From: Peptococcaceae bacterium
Lineage (GTDB): Bacteria; Bacillota; Desulfitobacteriia; Desulfitobacteriales; Syntrophobotulaceae
Assembly: GCA_012839895.1 (NCBI GenBank)
Contig: DUML01000099.1
Coordinates: 1 to 61,784 of the forward strand
Direction: 5' to 3'
Length of the DNA stretch: 61,784 bases
Shown here: piece by piece, positions 45,189 to 53,898 of the stretch
Layout: each line of letters starts with the position of its first letter
How positions within the stretch are numbered: the first letter of the stretch is position 1
Position numbers and translations under genes: made by a program
The notes under the pieces: generated by a model
Told to the model about the DNA's origin: nothing
The model's input: only the letters and a program-made list of their open reading frames with translations
Database searches by the model: none

Positions 45189-45459
45189 TATCCTCTCCCC
45201 CTTAATTTTTTAATTCGAAAAATAGCGGTTCAAATAAGCCTAGATTCGCAACTCTTATTTTTCCAATTAAGAGGGAAATTATTCATATTTGAAACTTCCA
45301 AGGAATATCTTAAAAGTAGTGTTTGCCCTTTCTTTTGTTTTTGATAGCTTTTTTATCAAAGTTTTATTAAAATCTGAAGATTTTCTATCTTCTTAAGAGC
45401 AGGCATGATATGATTAAAACAAAGATTAAAGGCGCTGTTATTAAAGGAGCTGTTAAAGA

Positions 45460-46350
45460 ATGAAAAAAAGTATTGGGGTTTTTCTTGTTGTGCTCTTTTG
45501 CACATTAGCCCTCGTAGCCTGTTCCTCCGGACCCAAAGATTTGACTAAAGGTAAAACACCGGAGAAAATTGTGGAGGAATCCTTTGCTAAGTGGTACGAA
45601 CTAGATAGTTATGATCTCGATTTAAATTCCCAGATTAAAATGTCTTTAGGCCAGCAAGTTATGGATATGTCCATGACCGGAACTATCTCCGCTTTCCAGA
45701 ACCCCTTAAAAATGAAAATGGTTATGGATGTCGCCATACCGGGAATGAACGAAAAAGTGGCCATGGAACAATACATGGTGGAAGAGGAGCAAAAAGTCAT
45801 TATTTATCAACAGGTTCAAGGCATGTGGCAAAAAATGACCATTGATGACCCGGCAATGCTGGAATTAATGTCCATGGATCCCCGGGAGAATTTAAAACTT
45901 TTTATGGATAATCTGACGGAAGCGGAAATTCTGGGAGAAGAGACAATCGGCGACAAAGTGACCGTCAAAATTAAAATCGTTGCTTCCGGCAAAATTTTCG
46001 AAGACATTTTCCAGGATATGGCCGGAACCAGTCTTGGCATCTCTGACGATATCTTTGACACTGAACTACTCTCCCAACTAGGCGATATGGAATACCTGAT
46101 ATGGATCGAAAAGAGCACTTTGGAAACTGTCAAATGCCAGATGGACCTAACTGAAACAATGCGTAACTTAGGTTCCGCCCTGGCAGCTAAAATAAGCGAG
46201 CCGGAAATGGCTGAACTTCAGGAACTTTTCAGTACCATGGAAATGTCTCTAGAATACACGGTGTTTAACCAGAATAACGTCCAGGATTTTACTATTCCTG
46301 AAGAAGCCAAAAACGCTCAAGAGATAACCTTACCAAGCACAGGAGCTTAA
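45460..46350 (+). CDS. Lipoprotein of the LppX/LolA-like DUF6612 type
   Basis: The 296-residue lipoprotein has a signal ending in the lipobox VACS (Cys near residue 21). The mature part is a large beta sheet (MSLGQQVMDMSMTGTISAF, EQYMVEEEQKVIIYQQV, TLETVKCQMDLTET). It is unusually rich in Met in strand positions. This matches the DUF6612 lipoproteins of Firmicutes, which resemble lipid-binding LppX/LprG folds. It may bind a hydrophobic molecule at the membrane surface. It is a single gene with its own terminator, upstream of an amino acid SBP gene. Confidence 0.72.
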   Translation: MKKSIGVFLVVLFCTLALVACSSGPKDLTKGKTPEKIVEESFAKWYELDSYDLDLNSQIKMSLGQQVMDMSMTGTISAFQNPLKMKMVMDVAIPGMNEKVAMEQYMVEEEQKVIIYQQVQGMWQKMTIDDPAMLELMSMDPRENLKLFMDNLTEAEILGEETIGDKVTVKIKIVASGKIFEDIFQDMAGTSLGISDDIFDTELLSQLGDMEYLIWIEKSTLETVKCQMDLTETMRNLGSALAAKISEPEMAELQELFSTMEMSLEYTVFNQNNVQDFTIPEEAKNAQEITLPSTGA

Positions 46351-46386
46351 ATTAACTGCTCATATTTCCCTGCTTTTTGAATAAAG

Positions 46387-46421
46387 CTTCTGGAGTTTAA
46401 AAAAACTTCAGAAGTTTTTTT
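46387..46421 (+). terminator. Terminator of the DUF6612-type lipoprotein gene
   Basis: CTTCTGGAGTTT and AACTTCAGAAG form a long stem over an A-rich loop, followed by TTTTTTTG. It is a strong intrinsic terminator. Confidence 0.85.
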
Positions 46422-46526
46422 GTGAATTAGCGATTTAACTCTTTACTTATTTATCGAACTAAAGTATAATGGGGATGCTCACGCGAGTATTATCTTATCT
46501 TAGATTCATGAAAGGGGAATTTAGAG

Positions 46527-47366
46527 ATGAAAAAAAGTTTAGTTCTTGTACTTAGCCTGCTTTTGGTACTGGCTTTGGCTATCGGTTGCGCCAGCCAAAA
46601 ACCGGCCGAACCCGCTCCAAACGACCAACAACCGGCAGAAAATACCGACACTTCCTGGGAAGACATCAAAGCCAAAGGTTATTTCATAGTCGGTTTAGAT
46701 GATTCTTTCCCGCCAATGGGTTTCCGTGATGATAAAGGTGAAATTGTCGGTTTCGACATTGACATGGCCAAAAAAGCAGCTGAAAAATTGGGCGTAGAAG
46801 TCAAGTTTCAACCTTGTGTCTGGTCCGGCATTATTATGGAACTTAACAACAAAAATATTGACGTGGTATGGAACGGTATGACCATCACCGCTGAAAGACA
46901 GGAGCAAATTAACTTCAGCAGACCTTACCTGAATAACAGGCAGATAATAATTGTCAAGAAAGATTCTCCCATTAAGACCAAAGCTGACTTAGCCGGCAAA
47001 AAAGTAGCCGTGCAAGGCGGCAGCTCCGCAGTTGATGCCGTTAAAGCCGATGAAGCGACTTTCAAAACTATCGGGGAATTAGTGGAATTCAGCAACTATA
47101 CCGAAGCATTAATGGACGTTAAAGTAGGCAGAATGGATGCCGTTGTTATTGATGAAGTTGTCGGCAAATACTATCTAACCAAAGAACCCGGCCTTTACAC
47201 CGTCTTGGAAGAGGATTTTGGTTCTGAACAATACGGCATCGGCTTCCGCAAAACCGATGAAGCCTTCCGCGCCGAGCTGCAAAAAGCTATTGATGATATG
47301 ATCGCCGACGGGACTGCTAAGGAAGTCTCCGAAAAATGGTTTGGCGAAGATATTATCTTAAGGTAA
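46527..47366 (+). CDS. Amino acid ABC transporter substrate-binding lipoprotein
   Basis: The 279-residue lipoprotein has a signal with lipobox AIGC (Cys near 22). A type II periplasmic-binding domain of the polar amino acid family (SBP_bac_3) follows: GYFIVGLDDSFPPMGFRDDKGEIVGFDIDMAKKAA opens it (about 55-90), then NGMTITAERQEQINFSRPYL (about 112-131) and VVIDEVVGKYYL. It captures a polar amino acid or cystine for the permease and ATPase encoded next. A 330-base gap with a hairpin separates it from the permease gene, which may raise its expression relative to the membrane parts. Specificity cannot be read. Confidence 0.9.
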   Translation: MKKSLVLVLSLLLVLALAIGCASQKPAEPAPNDQQPAENTDTSWEDIKAKGYFIVGLDDSFPPMGFRDDKGEIVGFDIDMAKKAAEKLGVEVKFQPCVWSGIIMELNNKNIDVVWNGMTITAERQEQINFSRPYLNNRQIIIVKKDSPIKTKADLAGKKVAVQGGSSAVDAVKADEATFKTIGELVEFSNYTEALMDVKVGRMDAVVIDEVVGKYYLTKEPGLYTVLEEDFGSEQYGIGFRKTDEAFRAELQKAIDDMIADGTAKEVSEKWFGEDIILR

Positions 47367-47696
47367 GTGTTTTCTAAAACCCCATTAAGTTTTACCATTA
47401 GGTATTAGCTTTAAATATTAGCGTTAGGTATTAGCCTTTAAGCTTTATATAATCTAAATCTAACGATAAAACTGAATTAACTAAAATACCAAATAATAAT
47501 AAAAAATTAAAAGTTAAAATTTTAATTATCTAAGTAGTTTAGGCTGTTGCCGGGGCAACAGCCTACTACTTGCAAGTATGGCCTTATTCAAGTTGGCATT
47601 ATTTATGACGTTAATTAATTTCCAGAACAAATTTCGTTAAATATATGGTATTCTATTAGAGTGATTGTCCTACTACTAAGCTTTTAGGAGAATGCT
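47367..47696. other. Gap with a perfect hairpin inside the amino acid transporter locus
   Basis: AGGCTGTTGCC-GG-GGCAACAGCCT at 47541-47564 is an 11-bp perfect stem. It may terminate most SBP transcripts and protect their 3' ends. TATTAGC repeats at 47400-47440 are low complexity. No gene is visible. Confidence 0.55.
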
Positions 47697-48347
47697 ATGG
47701 AATTGGATTATATTTTTAACTCAACCATTGCCATCATGAAAGGCTTCAAAGTGACATACGGCCTTTTCTTTTCGACTCTATTAATCTCACTTCCCTTGGG
47801 GCTTCTTATTGCCCTGGCCCGAATTTCGAAATCCCGCCTGTTACAAAGTGTTACAGGTACTTATATATGGTTATTAAGAGGAACCCCTCTCTTGTTACAG
47901 GTCTTCTTCATTTATTTTGGACTGTCCGCTTTCGGCATCCGCCTGGAAAATATGCCTGCGGCAATTGTGGCTTTTGGCCTTAATTACGCCGCTTATTTTG
48001 CTGAAATATTCCGCGCGGGAATTCAATCCATTGACCGCGGCCAGTATGAAAGCGCCGATGTCTTAGGCTTAAGCTACAGCCAAACCATGAAAAGGATTAT
48101 AATTCCCCAGATGATCAAAAGGATCTTGCCGCCGGTCAGTAATGAAGTTATAACCCTGGTTAAAGACACTGCCCTGGTCTTCGGAATAGGCTTAACCGAT
48201 GTTCTCAGGTCGGCTCAAATTATTGTCACCAGGGATTTCAGGATTACCGCTTTTTTGATCGCCGCTGTCTTTTACCTGCTGAATACTTTAATTCTGACCT
48301 TGGTCTTTAAGAAATTGGAGCAACGTTATGCTTATTACCATGGCTGA
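47697..48347 (+). CDS. Amino acid ABC transporter permease
   Basis: The 216-residue membrane protein has about five helices. The HisM/GlnP-type motifs are TYIWLLRGTPLLLQVFFIYFG (about 57-78, written as adjoining parts) and the cytoplasmic EAA-like loop ESADVLGLSYSQTMKRIIIPQ (about 117-137), which contacts the ATPase. The start ATG 47697 has AGGAGAATGCT upstream. It lies between the SBP and ATPase genes and completes a polar amino acid importer. Confidence 0.92.
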   Translation: MELDYIFNSTIAIMKGFKVTYGLFFSTLLISLPLGLLIALARISKSRLLQSVTGTYIWLLRGTPLLLQVFFIYFGLSAFGIRLENMPAAIVAFGLNYAAYFAEIFRAGIQSIDRGQYESADVLGLSYSQTMKRIIIPQMIKRILPPVSNEVITLVKDTALVFGIGLTDVLRSAQIIVTRDFRITAFLIAAVFYLLNTLILTLVFKKLEQRYAYYHG

Positions 48348-48470
48348 TTAGAAAATCATAAGAAGTTTGCTCAAAAAGCAGATAAAGATTCTTAACTTCG
48401 CCGGCACTCTGTTCAGAATGTTCAAAATGCCAGTATGTTTTTAAGGAAAGAGCAAAAGGATGTTTTACCA

Positions 48471-49235
48471 ATGAAAATCTTAATCGCCAAGAATTTAACC
48501 AAAAGATTTAACCAGCTTGAAGTTTTAAAAGGGATTAATCTGGAAGTGGAAAAAGGAGAAGTAATTGCTATTATCGGACCCTCCGGCTCCGGTAAAAGCA
48601 CCCTTTTAAGATGTTTAATCCGTCTGGAAACCATTGAGCAAGGCAGCATTGAAATAGCAGGCAAACCTATGGTTTCTCAAGGTCCAGACGGAAGAAGCGT
48701 CTATGCGCCTGAAAAAGATATCCGGGCCTTACGCCTTAAGATGGGCATGGTCTTTCAGAATTTTAACCTTTTCCCGCATAAAAGCGTCCTGGAAAATATT
48801 ATTGAAGCTCCGATGACTGTCAACAATATTCCCCGGGCTGAGGCTGAAAATATTGCCGACCAACTTTTAGCAAAAGTAGGTTTATCCCAAAAAAGAAACA
48901 ATTATCCCTGTGAGCTTTCCGGGGGACAGCAACAAAGAGTGGCTATTGCCAGAGCTTTGGCCATGAATCCGGAAATTATGCTTTTCGATGAACCCACTTC
49001 AGCTTTAGACCCTGAACTGACCGGAGAAGTCCTTAAAGTAATGAAAGCCCTGGCTGAAGAACATATGACCATGCTGGTGGTTACCCACGAGATGGGTTTT
49101 GCTAAAGAAGTTGCCAACAGGGTAATCTTTATGGACAACGGCGAAATAATCGAGCAAGGTAGGCCGGATGAGGTTTTCAATACTCCTAAGCATCCCCGTA
49201 CTCAAGCTTTTCTCGGTCAAATTCTAAGAACCTAA
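48471..49235 (+). CDS. Amino acid ABC transporter ATP-binding protein
   Basis: The protein has 254 residues from ATG 48471; an ATG 36 bases upstream adds residues with no family match. Walker [10 protein letters not shown] (about 34), Q-loop [13 protein letters not shown] (about 88), signature [15 protein letters not shown] (about 142), Walker [12 protein letters not shown] (about 166) and the switch His in VVTHEMGFA are all intact. It is a GlnQ/HisP-type ATPase that powers uptake by the adjacent permease and SBP. A terminator follows at 49281. Confidence 0.93.
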   Translation: MKILIAKNLTKRFNQLEVLKGINLEVEKGEVIAIIGPSGSGKSTLLRCLIRLETIEQGSIEIAGKPMVSQGPDGRSVYAPEKDIRALRLKMGMVFQNFNLFPHKSVLENIIEAPMTVNNIPRAEAENIADQLLAKVGLSQKRNNYPCELSGGQQQRVAIARALAMNPEIMLFDEPTSALDPELTGEVLKVMKALAEEHMTMLVVTHEMGFAKEVANRVIFMDNGEIIEQGRPDEVFNTPKHPRTQAFLGQILRT

Positions 49236-49280
49236 TAAGGCTAAAGTTGCTTTTTCGGATCCAAACCTATCCAGCATTCT

Positions 49281-49327
49281 AAAGGACGTTATGTCCACTA
49301 TTTCCTAGCAGGGCATATCGTCCTTTT
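49281..49327 (+). terminator. Terminator of the amino acid transporter operon
   Basis: AAAGGACGTTATG and CATATCGTCCTTTTT pair across a 19-base loop, with the T-run included in the right arm flank. It lies 46 bases after the ATPase stop. Confidence 0.75.
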
Positions 49328-49504
49328 TATGGCACTATTTACATCTGGTGCCTTTCATTTATAATGGAAGTAGAATTCTCGCCTCTAAATCGCCATATTT
49401 TTGGAGAGTCCGTTAAATTCCTGTGGTATTTAGTAAGAGAAAATTCTTAGAATACTTGCCTTTTAATATAATATTAGTGAACTTCTCTCAAAGGAGGATA
49501 AAAC

Positions 49505-49909
49505 ATGAGCAAACTGTTATACAGATCCAGGGATAATAGAATCCTGGCGGGGGTTTGCTCCGGAATTGCAGAATACTTTGATATTGACCCCGCTTTTGTC
49601 CGAATCATTTGGCTAATTTCTGTTTTTGCCGGTATCGGAATTATCGCCTATATTATTTGCTGGCTAGCTATACCTGAGAGAAGTTACAGCCCCTTTAACA
49701 CTGCCGACGGGTCGGATATGTACCCGGACAGGGAAGGCTCTTCTGCAGAGAGGGAAAAAAACAGGCGCTTCCTAGGTATAGCCTTAATAATCATTGGTTC
49801 GATCTTTATGCTCGACAAGCTTTTCCGTTGGTTTAACCTGGATATAGTTATCCCTTTAGGAATAATAGCTCTAGGCCTCTATATTTTATATAGCGCGAGG
49901 AGGGGATAA
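49505..49909 (+). CDS. PspC-domain membrane protein
   Basis: The 134-residue protein has a PspC domain at residues 1-60 (KLLYRSRDNRILAGVCSGIAEYFDIDP, then a helix ending in WLAIPE). A charged spacer and two more hydrophobic segments (FLGIALIIIGSIFML, IVIPLGIIALGLYILYSA) follow. PspC proteins take part in envelope-stress sensing. The next gene starts one base after the stop, so the two form an operon. AAAGGAGG precedes ATG 49505. Confidence 0.87.
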   Translation: MSKLLYRSRDNRILAGVCSGIAEYFDIDPAFVRIIWLISVFAGIGIIAYIICWLAIPERSYSPFNTADGSDMYPDREGSSAEREKNRRFLGIALIIIGSIFMLDKLFRWFNLDIVIPLGIIALGLYILYSARRG

Positions 49910-49910
49910 A

Positions 49911-50252
49911 ATGCGTAAAAATACCGCCCTTGGCATAATCATAATCTTAATAGGAGTTGTCTGGCTATTAAGCAATTTAAATGTCTTTTCTTTTTCCATT
50001 ATAGATGTTTTTTTCCGGGCTTTAGCCAAACTCTGGCCGCTAATCTTTATTGGTATTGGCTTTAATCTTGTACTTAAAGAAAATGGCGTCTTAAAGCTTC
50101 TTATCTGGCTCATCATTTTTGTTTCACTCTTCTTGTATGGTATCATGCTTAACAATTCCGCCAGTGATTACGAATATCAGTCTTATGCCTCCAATTATGC
50201 GAAAAACAACACTTATACTTTAACAATAAAGTGCCTGCACAAAGGAGTTTGA
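49911..50252 (+). CDS. LiaF/LiaI-like transmembrane protein, probably truncated
   Basis: The 113-residue protein has four hydrophobic segments (LGIIIILIGVVWLLSNL, LWPLIFIGIGFNLVL, LLIWLIIFVSLFLYGIM) of the LiaF N-terminal/DUF5668 type. Full-length relatives continue into a soluble beta-helix domain of about 120 residues. Here the protein ends soon after SYASNYAKNNTYTL with CLHKGV, and no continuation in another frame is evident. It may be a natural short form or a truncated gene. It is coupled to the PspC gene upstream. Confidence 0.68.
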   Translation: MRKNTALGIIIILIGVVWLLSNLNVFSFSIIDVFFRALAKLWPLIFIGIGFNLVLKENGVLKLLIWLIIFVSLFLYGIMLNNSASDYEYQSYASNYAKNNTYTLTIKCLHKGV

Positions 50253-50387
50253 ACATAGCTACTGACATATTTTTGGCTTTCTTATCATAGGAAACTTGAC
50301 CAAATACGGAAATGAGCGTTAAAGATAGTAATGTTAAGCAAATAAAATGCGCAGCGTTAAGGAATGCCAAGGTTAACTTCAGATAGT

Positions 50388-50439
50388 AAATCCCCTCCGG
50401 CTAACGGTAAGGACTAACTTCCGAGAGCAGAGGGGATTT
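50388..50439 (+). terminator. Long hairpin after the PspC operon
   Basis: AAATCCCCTC and GAGGGGATTT form a 10-bp stem over a 32-base structured loop, followed by ATTATT. A second weak hairpin (GAGCG...CGCTC then TTATTTTTTTT) follows at 50450-50480 and could end transcription. Confidence 0.6.
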
Positions 50440-50514
50440 ATTATTGCAAGAGCGTTCGCAGAGCGCTCGTTATTTTTTTTGAAATAAACATCTCTAGAAT
50501 TTACAATAATTATG

Positions 50515-51300
50515 CTATACAGCCTTAACCATGCCGCCGTCCACGAAAATGGTGCTGCCGGTAACAAAGGTACAGGCTTCGGAAACCAAAAATGTCACCA
50601 CTTTGGCAAACTCCTCCGGCTCCCCGTATCTCCCCAGAGGAATAGTCTTGCGGGACTGGGCTGCGACTTCTTCCGGGGTAATTCCCAGTTTTTCAGCTTT
50701 AACCCTATCTAGGTGAGCAACCCTTTCTGTAGCAATCCGGCCCGGAGCAACAGTATTGACCAAAATGTTATAAGGAGCCAATTCTTCAGCCAAAGATTTG
50801 GAAAGGCCTAAGACGCCCATGCGAAAAGTATTGGAAAGAATCAGGTTGGGGATGGGCACTTTAACCGAAGAAGAAGCCAAATTAATAATCCGGCCGCCCT
50901 TTTGTTTCAGATCCGGCAATACCTCCCGGATAAGCCGGATATAGCTGAGCAGGTTTAGCTCGTAGGCTTTTTGCCAATCTTCATCGTTAAAGTTTTCAAA
51001 GCCCCCTGCGGGCGGGCCTCCGGCATTATTAATCAAAATATCGATCTTGCCTAAAGTGTCTCTGGTATATTGCACTAAAGCCTTGATATCCTCAGCCTTG
51101 GTTATGTCCGCTTCAAAATGGGCGACTTCACCTTTTCCTAAGGCTTGCAGTTCTTCATAGGCGGCCTTAAGTCCCGGTCCGTCATTACTGGTAATCATCA
51201 CTTTGGCGCCTTCAAGCACTAATTGGGTTGCTATTGCCTTGCCTAAACCCTGGCTGGAGGCAACAACCAACGCTACTTTACCCTCTAAATTTAGATCCAT
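50515..51300 (-). CDS. SDR-family oxidoreductase with altered active site
   Basis: The 261-residue Rossmann protein resembles 3-oxoacyl-ACP reductases. The cofactor loop is VASSQGLGKA (usually TGxxxGxG), then NNAGGPP (about 90), the catalytic-Ser region NLASSSV (about 140) and VNTVAPGRIATERV (about 185). The catalytic YxxxK is replaced: where Tyr and Lys are expected the sequence reads SNTFR. This S...R pattern defines a subgroup of SDRs whose reaction is not established. It follows the FAH-family gene on the same strand with a 48-base gap, so both may serve one pathway. Confidence 0.85.
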   Translation of the reverse strand: MDLNLEGKVALVVASSQGLGKAIATQLVLEGAKVMITSNDGPGLKAAYEELQALGKGEVAHFEADITKAEDIKALVQYTRDTLGKIDILINNAGGPPAGGFENFNDEDWQKAYELNLLSYIRLIREVLPDLKQKGGRIINLASSSVKVPIPNLILSNTFRMGVLGLSKSLAEELAPYNILVNTVAPGRIATERVAHLDRVKAEKLGITPEEVAAQSRKTIPLGRYGEPEEFAKVVTFLVSEACTFVTGSTIFVDGGMVKAV

Positions 51301-51348
51301 TCCAAAAAACCTCCTGTACAGTTAATTTTGAGTTTCCGGCTTTTTAAC

Positions 51349-52227
51349 TTACCGGACTAATTTCAAGTCCCTAACCGGATTAACAAGGGGTTCAAAGCCG
51401 CAAATACGGCACTCCACAACATCCCCTTCATTAATAACTACCGCACCCGGCGTCCCGGTGGAAATAATATCGCCGGGCAGCAGGGTCATAACTTGAGAGT
51501 GGAAAGCCACCAAGGTCTCCGGCCGGAAAGTCATATTGGCAATAATATTCTCCCGATGAACCTTGCCGTTAATAATCGTAGCCACTTTTAAGTTATCGAG
51601 ATCTGCAACCTCATCAGGAGTGACGAGCTGCGGCCCGAAACTGAAAAAAGTGTTAAAGCTCTTGGCACGGGTTAGGTAACGGGGATTTTGTTTTAATATA
51701 TCTTCCGCAGTCATATCAATGATTGTTGTATAGCCGGCAATATAATCCATCACTTCTTTTTCCCCGATACCGTAACAACGTTTTTTGATGATTACCCCTA
51801 ACTCCGCTTCAGCTGTCGTCCGGTTAGATTGGCGGGGAATTTCTATGTAGTCACCGGGGCCGATAATTGCGGTATCAGGTTTCATAAAGCTGGCCGGCTC
51901 TGTTTTTGGCGTACTAGCCTCCAAATCTGCAGCATGCTCCACATAGTTTAAACCAATTCCCCAAATTTTACGCGGATGACGGTAAAGTGGCGCGTATTGG
52001 ACTTTATCAGGAGGAATAACATATTTTGACCAGTGACTTATGTTCTGCAGGCCTTCCGTTTCCCACCAAGCCTTTAAAGCATCAAGCTGCTCCTTAGCAA
52101 TTATTGAGAATAAGTCCTCCTCAAAATCCTGCCCAAGAGCTTTCAAAGCCCGGACAGGCAGCAAGCCTTGCGGTGTGACAAGCGCAGCAATTTCCTCTTC
52201 TCTCTGTTTAATAGAGGCCAGACGCAT
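51349..52227 (-). CDS. Fumarylacetoacetate hydrolase (FAH) family protein
   Basis: The protein has 292 residues from ATG 52227 with GGGAG eight bases upstream. An N-terminal domain of about 85 residues is followed by the FAH catalytic domain: IWGIGLNYVEHAAD (about 90), FMKPDTAIIGPGDYIEIP (about 115), the metal-binding Glu residues in TAEAELGVIIKKR (about 140) and GDIISTGTPGAV near the end. Members hydrolyse, hydrate or decarboxylate 2-oxo acids such as acylpyruvates and 2-oxo-enoates. It forms a small operon with the SDR. Substrate unknown. Confidence 0.86.
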   Translation of the reverse strand: MRLASIKQREEEIAALVTPQGLLPVRALKALGQDFEEDLFSIIAKEQLDALKAWWETEGLQNISHWSKYVIPPDKVQYAPLYRHPRKIWGIGLNYVEHAADLEASTPKTEPASFMKPDTAIIGPGDYIEIPRQSNRTTAEAELGVIIKKRCYGIGEKEVMDYIAGYTTIIDMTAEDILKQNPRYLTRAKSFNTFFSFGPQLVTPDEVADLDNLKVATIINGKVHRENIIANMTFRPETLVAFHSQVMTLLPGDIISTGTPGAVVINEGDVVECRICGFEPLVNPVRDLKLVR

Positions 52228-52472
52228 AGTTATCACTCCCTATAATTATCTTTTTACAGCCCTAAGCTAAGCAAAGCAACGTTTCACCGAAAAACATCAG
52301 TCAAATCCACAAAATTTTCCAACGATTAACAATGGTCTAATATTAAAATTTTATAATAAAACCCAAAAACTATCAACGGTTGAGGCGTTCCCAAAAGACA
52401 ATTAATTCATATACATATCCTGTAAGCACTATTATCCTGAAAGCACTATCTTGAGACAGGGGGCGTTCGCCG

Positions 52473-52676
52473 ATGCAAGAACTAAAAGTAACTGTAGAAA
52501 TCCGTGAGGAAAACGAATGGTTCGTGGCTGTTTGTGAGGAGTATAACCTTTCCGTCAAAGGTCTGACTATTGAAGATGCCCTTACTGAACTCCAACGCAA
52601 GCTGCATGAGTACCTGGAAGACGAACAGCTAAGTGTTAATGTCTCCATAACCTTTATGATTAAAATGCCCGTCTAA
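52473..52676 (+). CDS. HicB-like antitoxin-fold protein, orphan
   Basis: The 67-residue protein folds as a HicB/UPF0150 partial RNase H domain: VEIREENEWFVAVCEEYNLSVKG, then the helix TIEDALTELQRKLHEYLE. There is no C-terminal DNA-binding part, and no HicA toxin (short basic dsRNA-binding protein with the catalytic His) lies on either side. It may be a stand-alone regulator or the remains of a toxin-antitoxin pair. A weak GGGGGCG precedes ATG 52473. A shadow frame on the other strand overlaps it and is not believed. Confidence 0.7.
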   Translation: MQELKVTVEIREENEWFVAVCEEYNLSVKGLTIEDALTELQRKLHEYLEDEQLSVNVSITFMIKMPV

Positions 52677-52700
52677 CAGTTAATTAAATCTTCACTTTAC

Positions 52701-53639
52701 TTAACTTCCTACCCTCTTCTCCACCATTCTCCAGAATTTAGCCGTAGCGATAGTCAAAATAACCGCCAGGGCAACCCGGACCAGTAATAAATACAAAACA
52801 TTAATACCCAAGGGGGTAAAAATTAGCGTATCCTCTATTACGGCATGGCAGCATACTAAAAAAATACTGACGAGATAAATGTCTTTTTTAGACAGGTTTT
52901 CTTCTTTAGCCGTCTGGATTATCACTCCTGCTCCATAAGCAATGCCGAATAAAAGCCCTGCTAACAAGGTTACCCCTGTTTTATCGCTCACTCCCAACAA
53001 ACGGGTCAAAGGACTCATCAGCCTGGCTAGGAGAGGTAAAATTTCCACGTCTTTTAAAATTTGAATAAAAATCATTACCGGGATAACAATGACAGCAATC
53101 TGTAAGACAGAATTAAGCCCCGCCAAAACCGAGCTAAGTAAAATATCCGGCCAAGCGGTTAATGTCTCGTCCGGAGTCATAGATAAAAGGTACACTGCCC
53201 TTTCTTGCCCGCCACTCCAAAAAATATTTATTAAGAAAGCGGCTAAAAAACTGATACCAAGACGTATTAAAGCCACTAGCCAGGGCTTAACTCCCATTTT
53301 TAAAGTAATAGCAGTTTCTACCAGTAAACTATGGGAAAAACTAAGCATGACAGCCAGTATATAAACCTGTTTAACCGTAAGCTCCATGGTAAGCATGGCA
53401 CCAATGGCCGCGTAGAAATACAATAGGTTCCCCAGAACCAAAACTATAGCTGATTCCCCCGTAAGGCCGAAAATCCCCATAATAGGTTTAAGTGCCTCAC
53501 TTAAAATCTGGATTATGGATGTATATTTTAAAATTGTTACTATAACAGTAACAGGGAAGACAACCTTTCCCAGCTCCAAGACAGTTGCAAACCCTTTTTT
53601 CAACCCTTCTTTCCACGAACTAAGCTTCATCCTTTTCAT
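52701..53639 (-). CDS. Nucleoside-recognition (Gate) domain membrane protein
   Basis: The 312-residue protein has about eight membrane helices and two Gate-domain halves. The first is about 15-140 (GKVVFPVTVIVTILKYTSIIQ, MGIFGLTGESAIVLVLGNL) and the second about 180-300 (LTRLLGVSDKTGVTLLAGLLFG, CCHAVIEDTLIFTPLGIN). The motifs GxxGESA and H-x3-ED are typical of SpmA/SpmB-like and nucleoside-recognition proteins, which may form transport gates. Transport of a nucleoside or other small molecule is possible but unproven. It stands alone on the minus strand. Confidence 0.8.
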   Translation of the reverse strand: MKRMKLSSWKEGLKKGFATVLELGKVVFPVTVIVTILKYTSIIQILSEALKPIMGIFGLTGESAIVLVLGNLLYFYAAIGAMLTMELTVKQVYILAVMLSFSHSLLVETAITLKMGVKPWLVALIRLGISFLAAFLINIFWSGGQERAVYLLSMTPDETLTAWPDILLSSVLAGLNSVLQIAVIVIPVMIFIQILKDVEILPLLARLMSPLTRLLGVSDKTGVTLLAGLLFGIAYGAGVIIQTAKEENLSKKDIYLVSIFLVCCHAVIEDTLIFTPLGINVLYLLLVRVALAVILTIATAKFWRMVEKRVGS

Positions 53640-53673
53640 AACCTAAACCTACTCTCCAAATTTCCTTTCCCAG

Positions 53674-53769
53674 GTTAAACGGGCCATAATGATTGCCCGT
53701 TTAAACTCAAGTAAAAAATGCGCCATGCCTGGCTGTTAAAATCAGCGGCCAGGTTTGGCGCGCCATCTT
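53674..53769 (-). terminator. Two hairpins downstream of ridA
   Basis: On the minus strand GGCGCGCCAAACCTGGC and GCCAGGCATGGCGC form a long GC-rich stem at 53715-53769, followed by ATTTTTTAC; this fits as the terminator of the aminotransferase-ridA operon. A second palindrome, GTTAAACGGGC/GCCCGTTTAAAC (53674-53706), stands just beyond. Confidence 0.75.
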
Positions 53770-53777
53770 TATTATTT

Positions 53778-53868
53778 ACTTTATTACAATGGCTTTATCA
53801 AAAACGACTTTATTACAAACAACTTTATCAAAAATCGACTTTAAGACAATCGACTTTATTACAATAAT
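53778..53868. repeat. Degenerate tandem repeat of ~15-bp units
   Basis: Six units of 14-16 bases follow each other, alternating ACTTTATTACAA-type and CTTTATCAAAAA-type cores, each with ACTTTA or CTTTAT at the start. It lies between the ridA stop and its terminator. It has no spacers and is not a CRISPR. It may be slippage-derived or a binding array. Confidence 0.55.
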
Positions 53869-53898
53869 TATAAAAAAGGTTTAAACAATGAATAAGTG

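Noticed and set aside
52473-52676. Complete HicAB toxin-antitoxin module
   Set aside because: No HicA-like frame with its small basic dsRNA-binding fold is found on either side.
53778-53868. CRISPR array
   Set aside because: Units are adjacent, only about 15 bp, degenerate and without spacers, and no cas gene is present.
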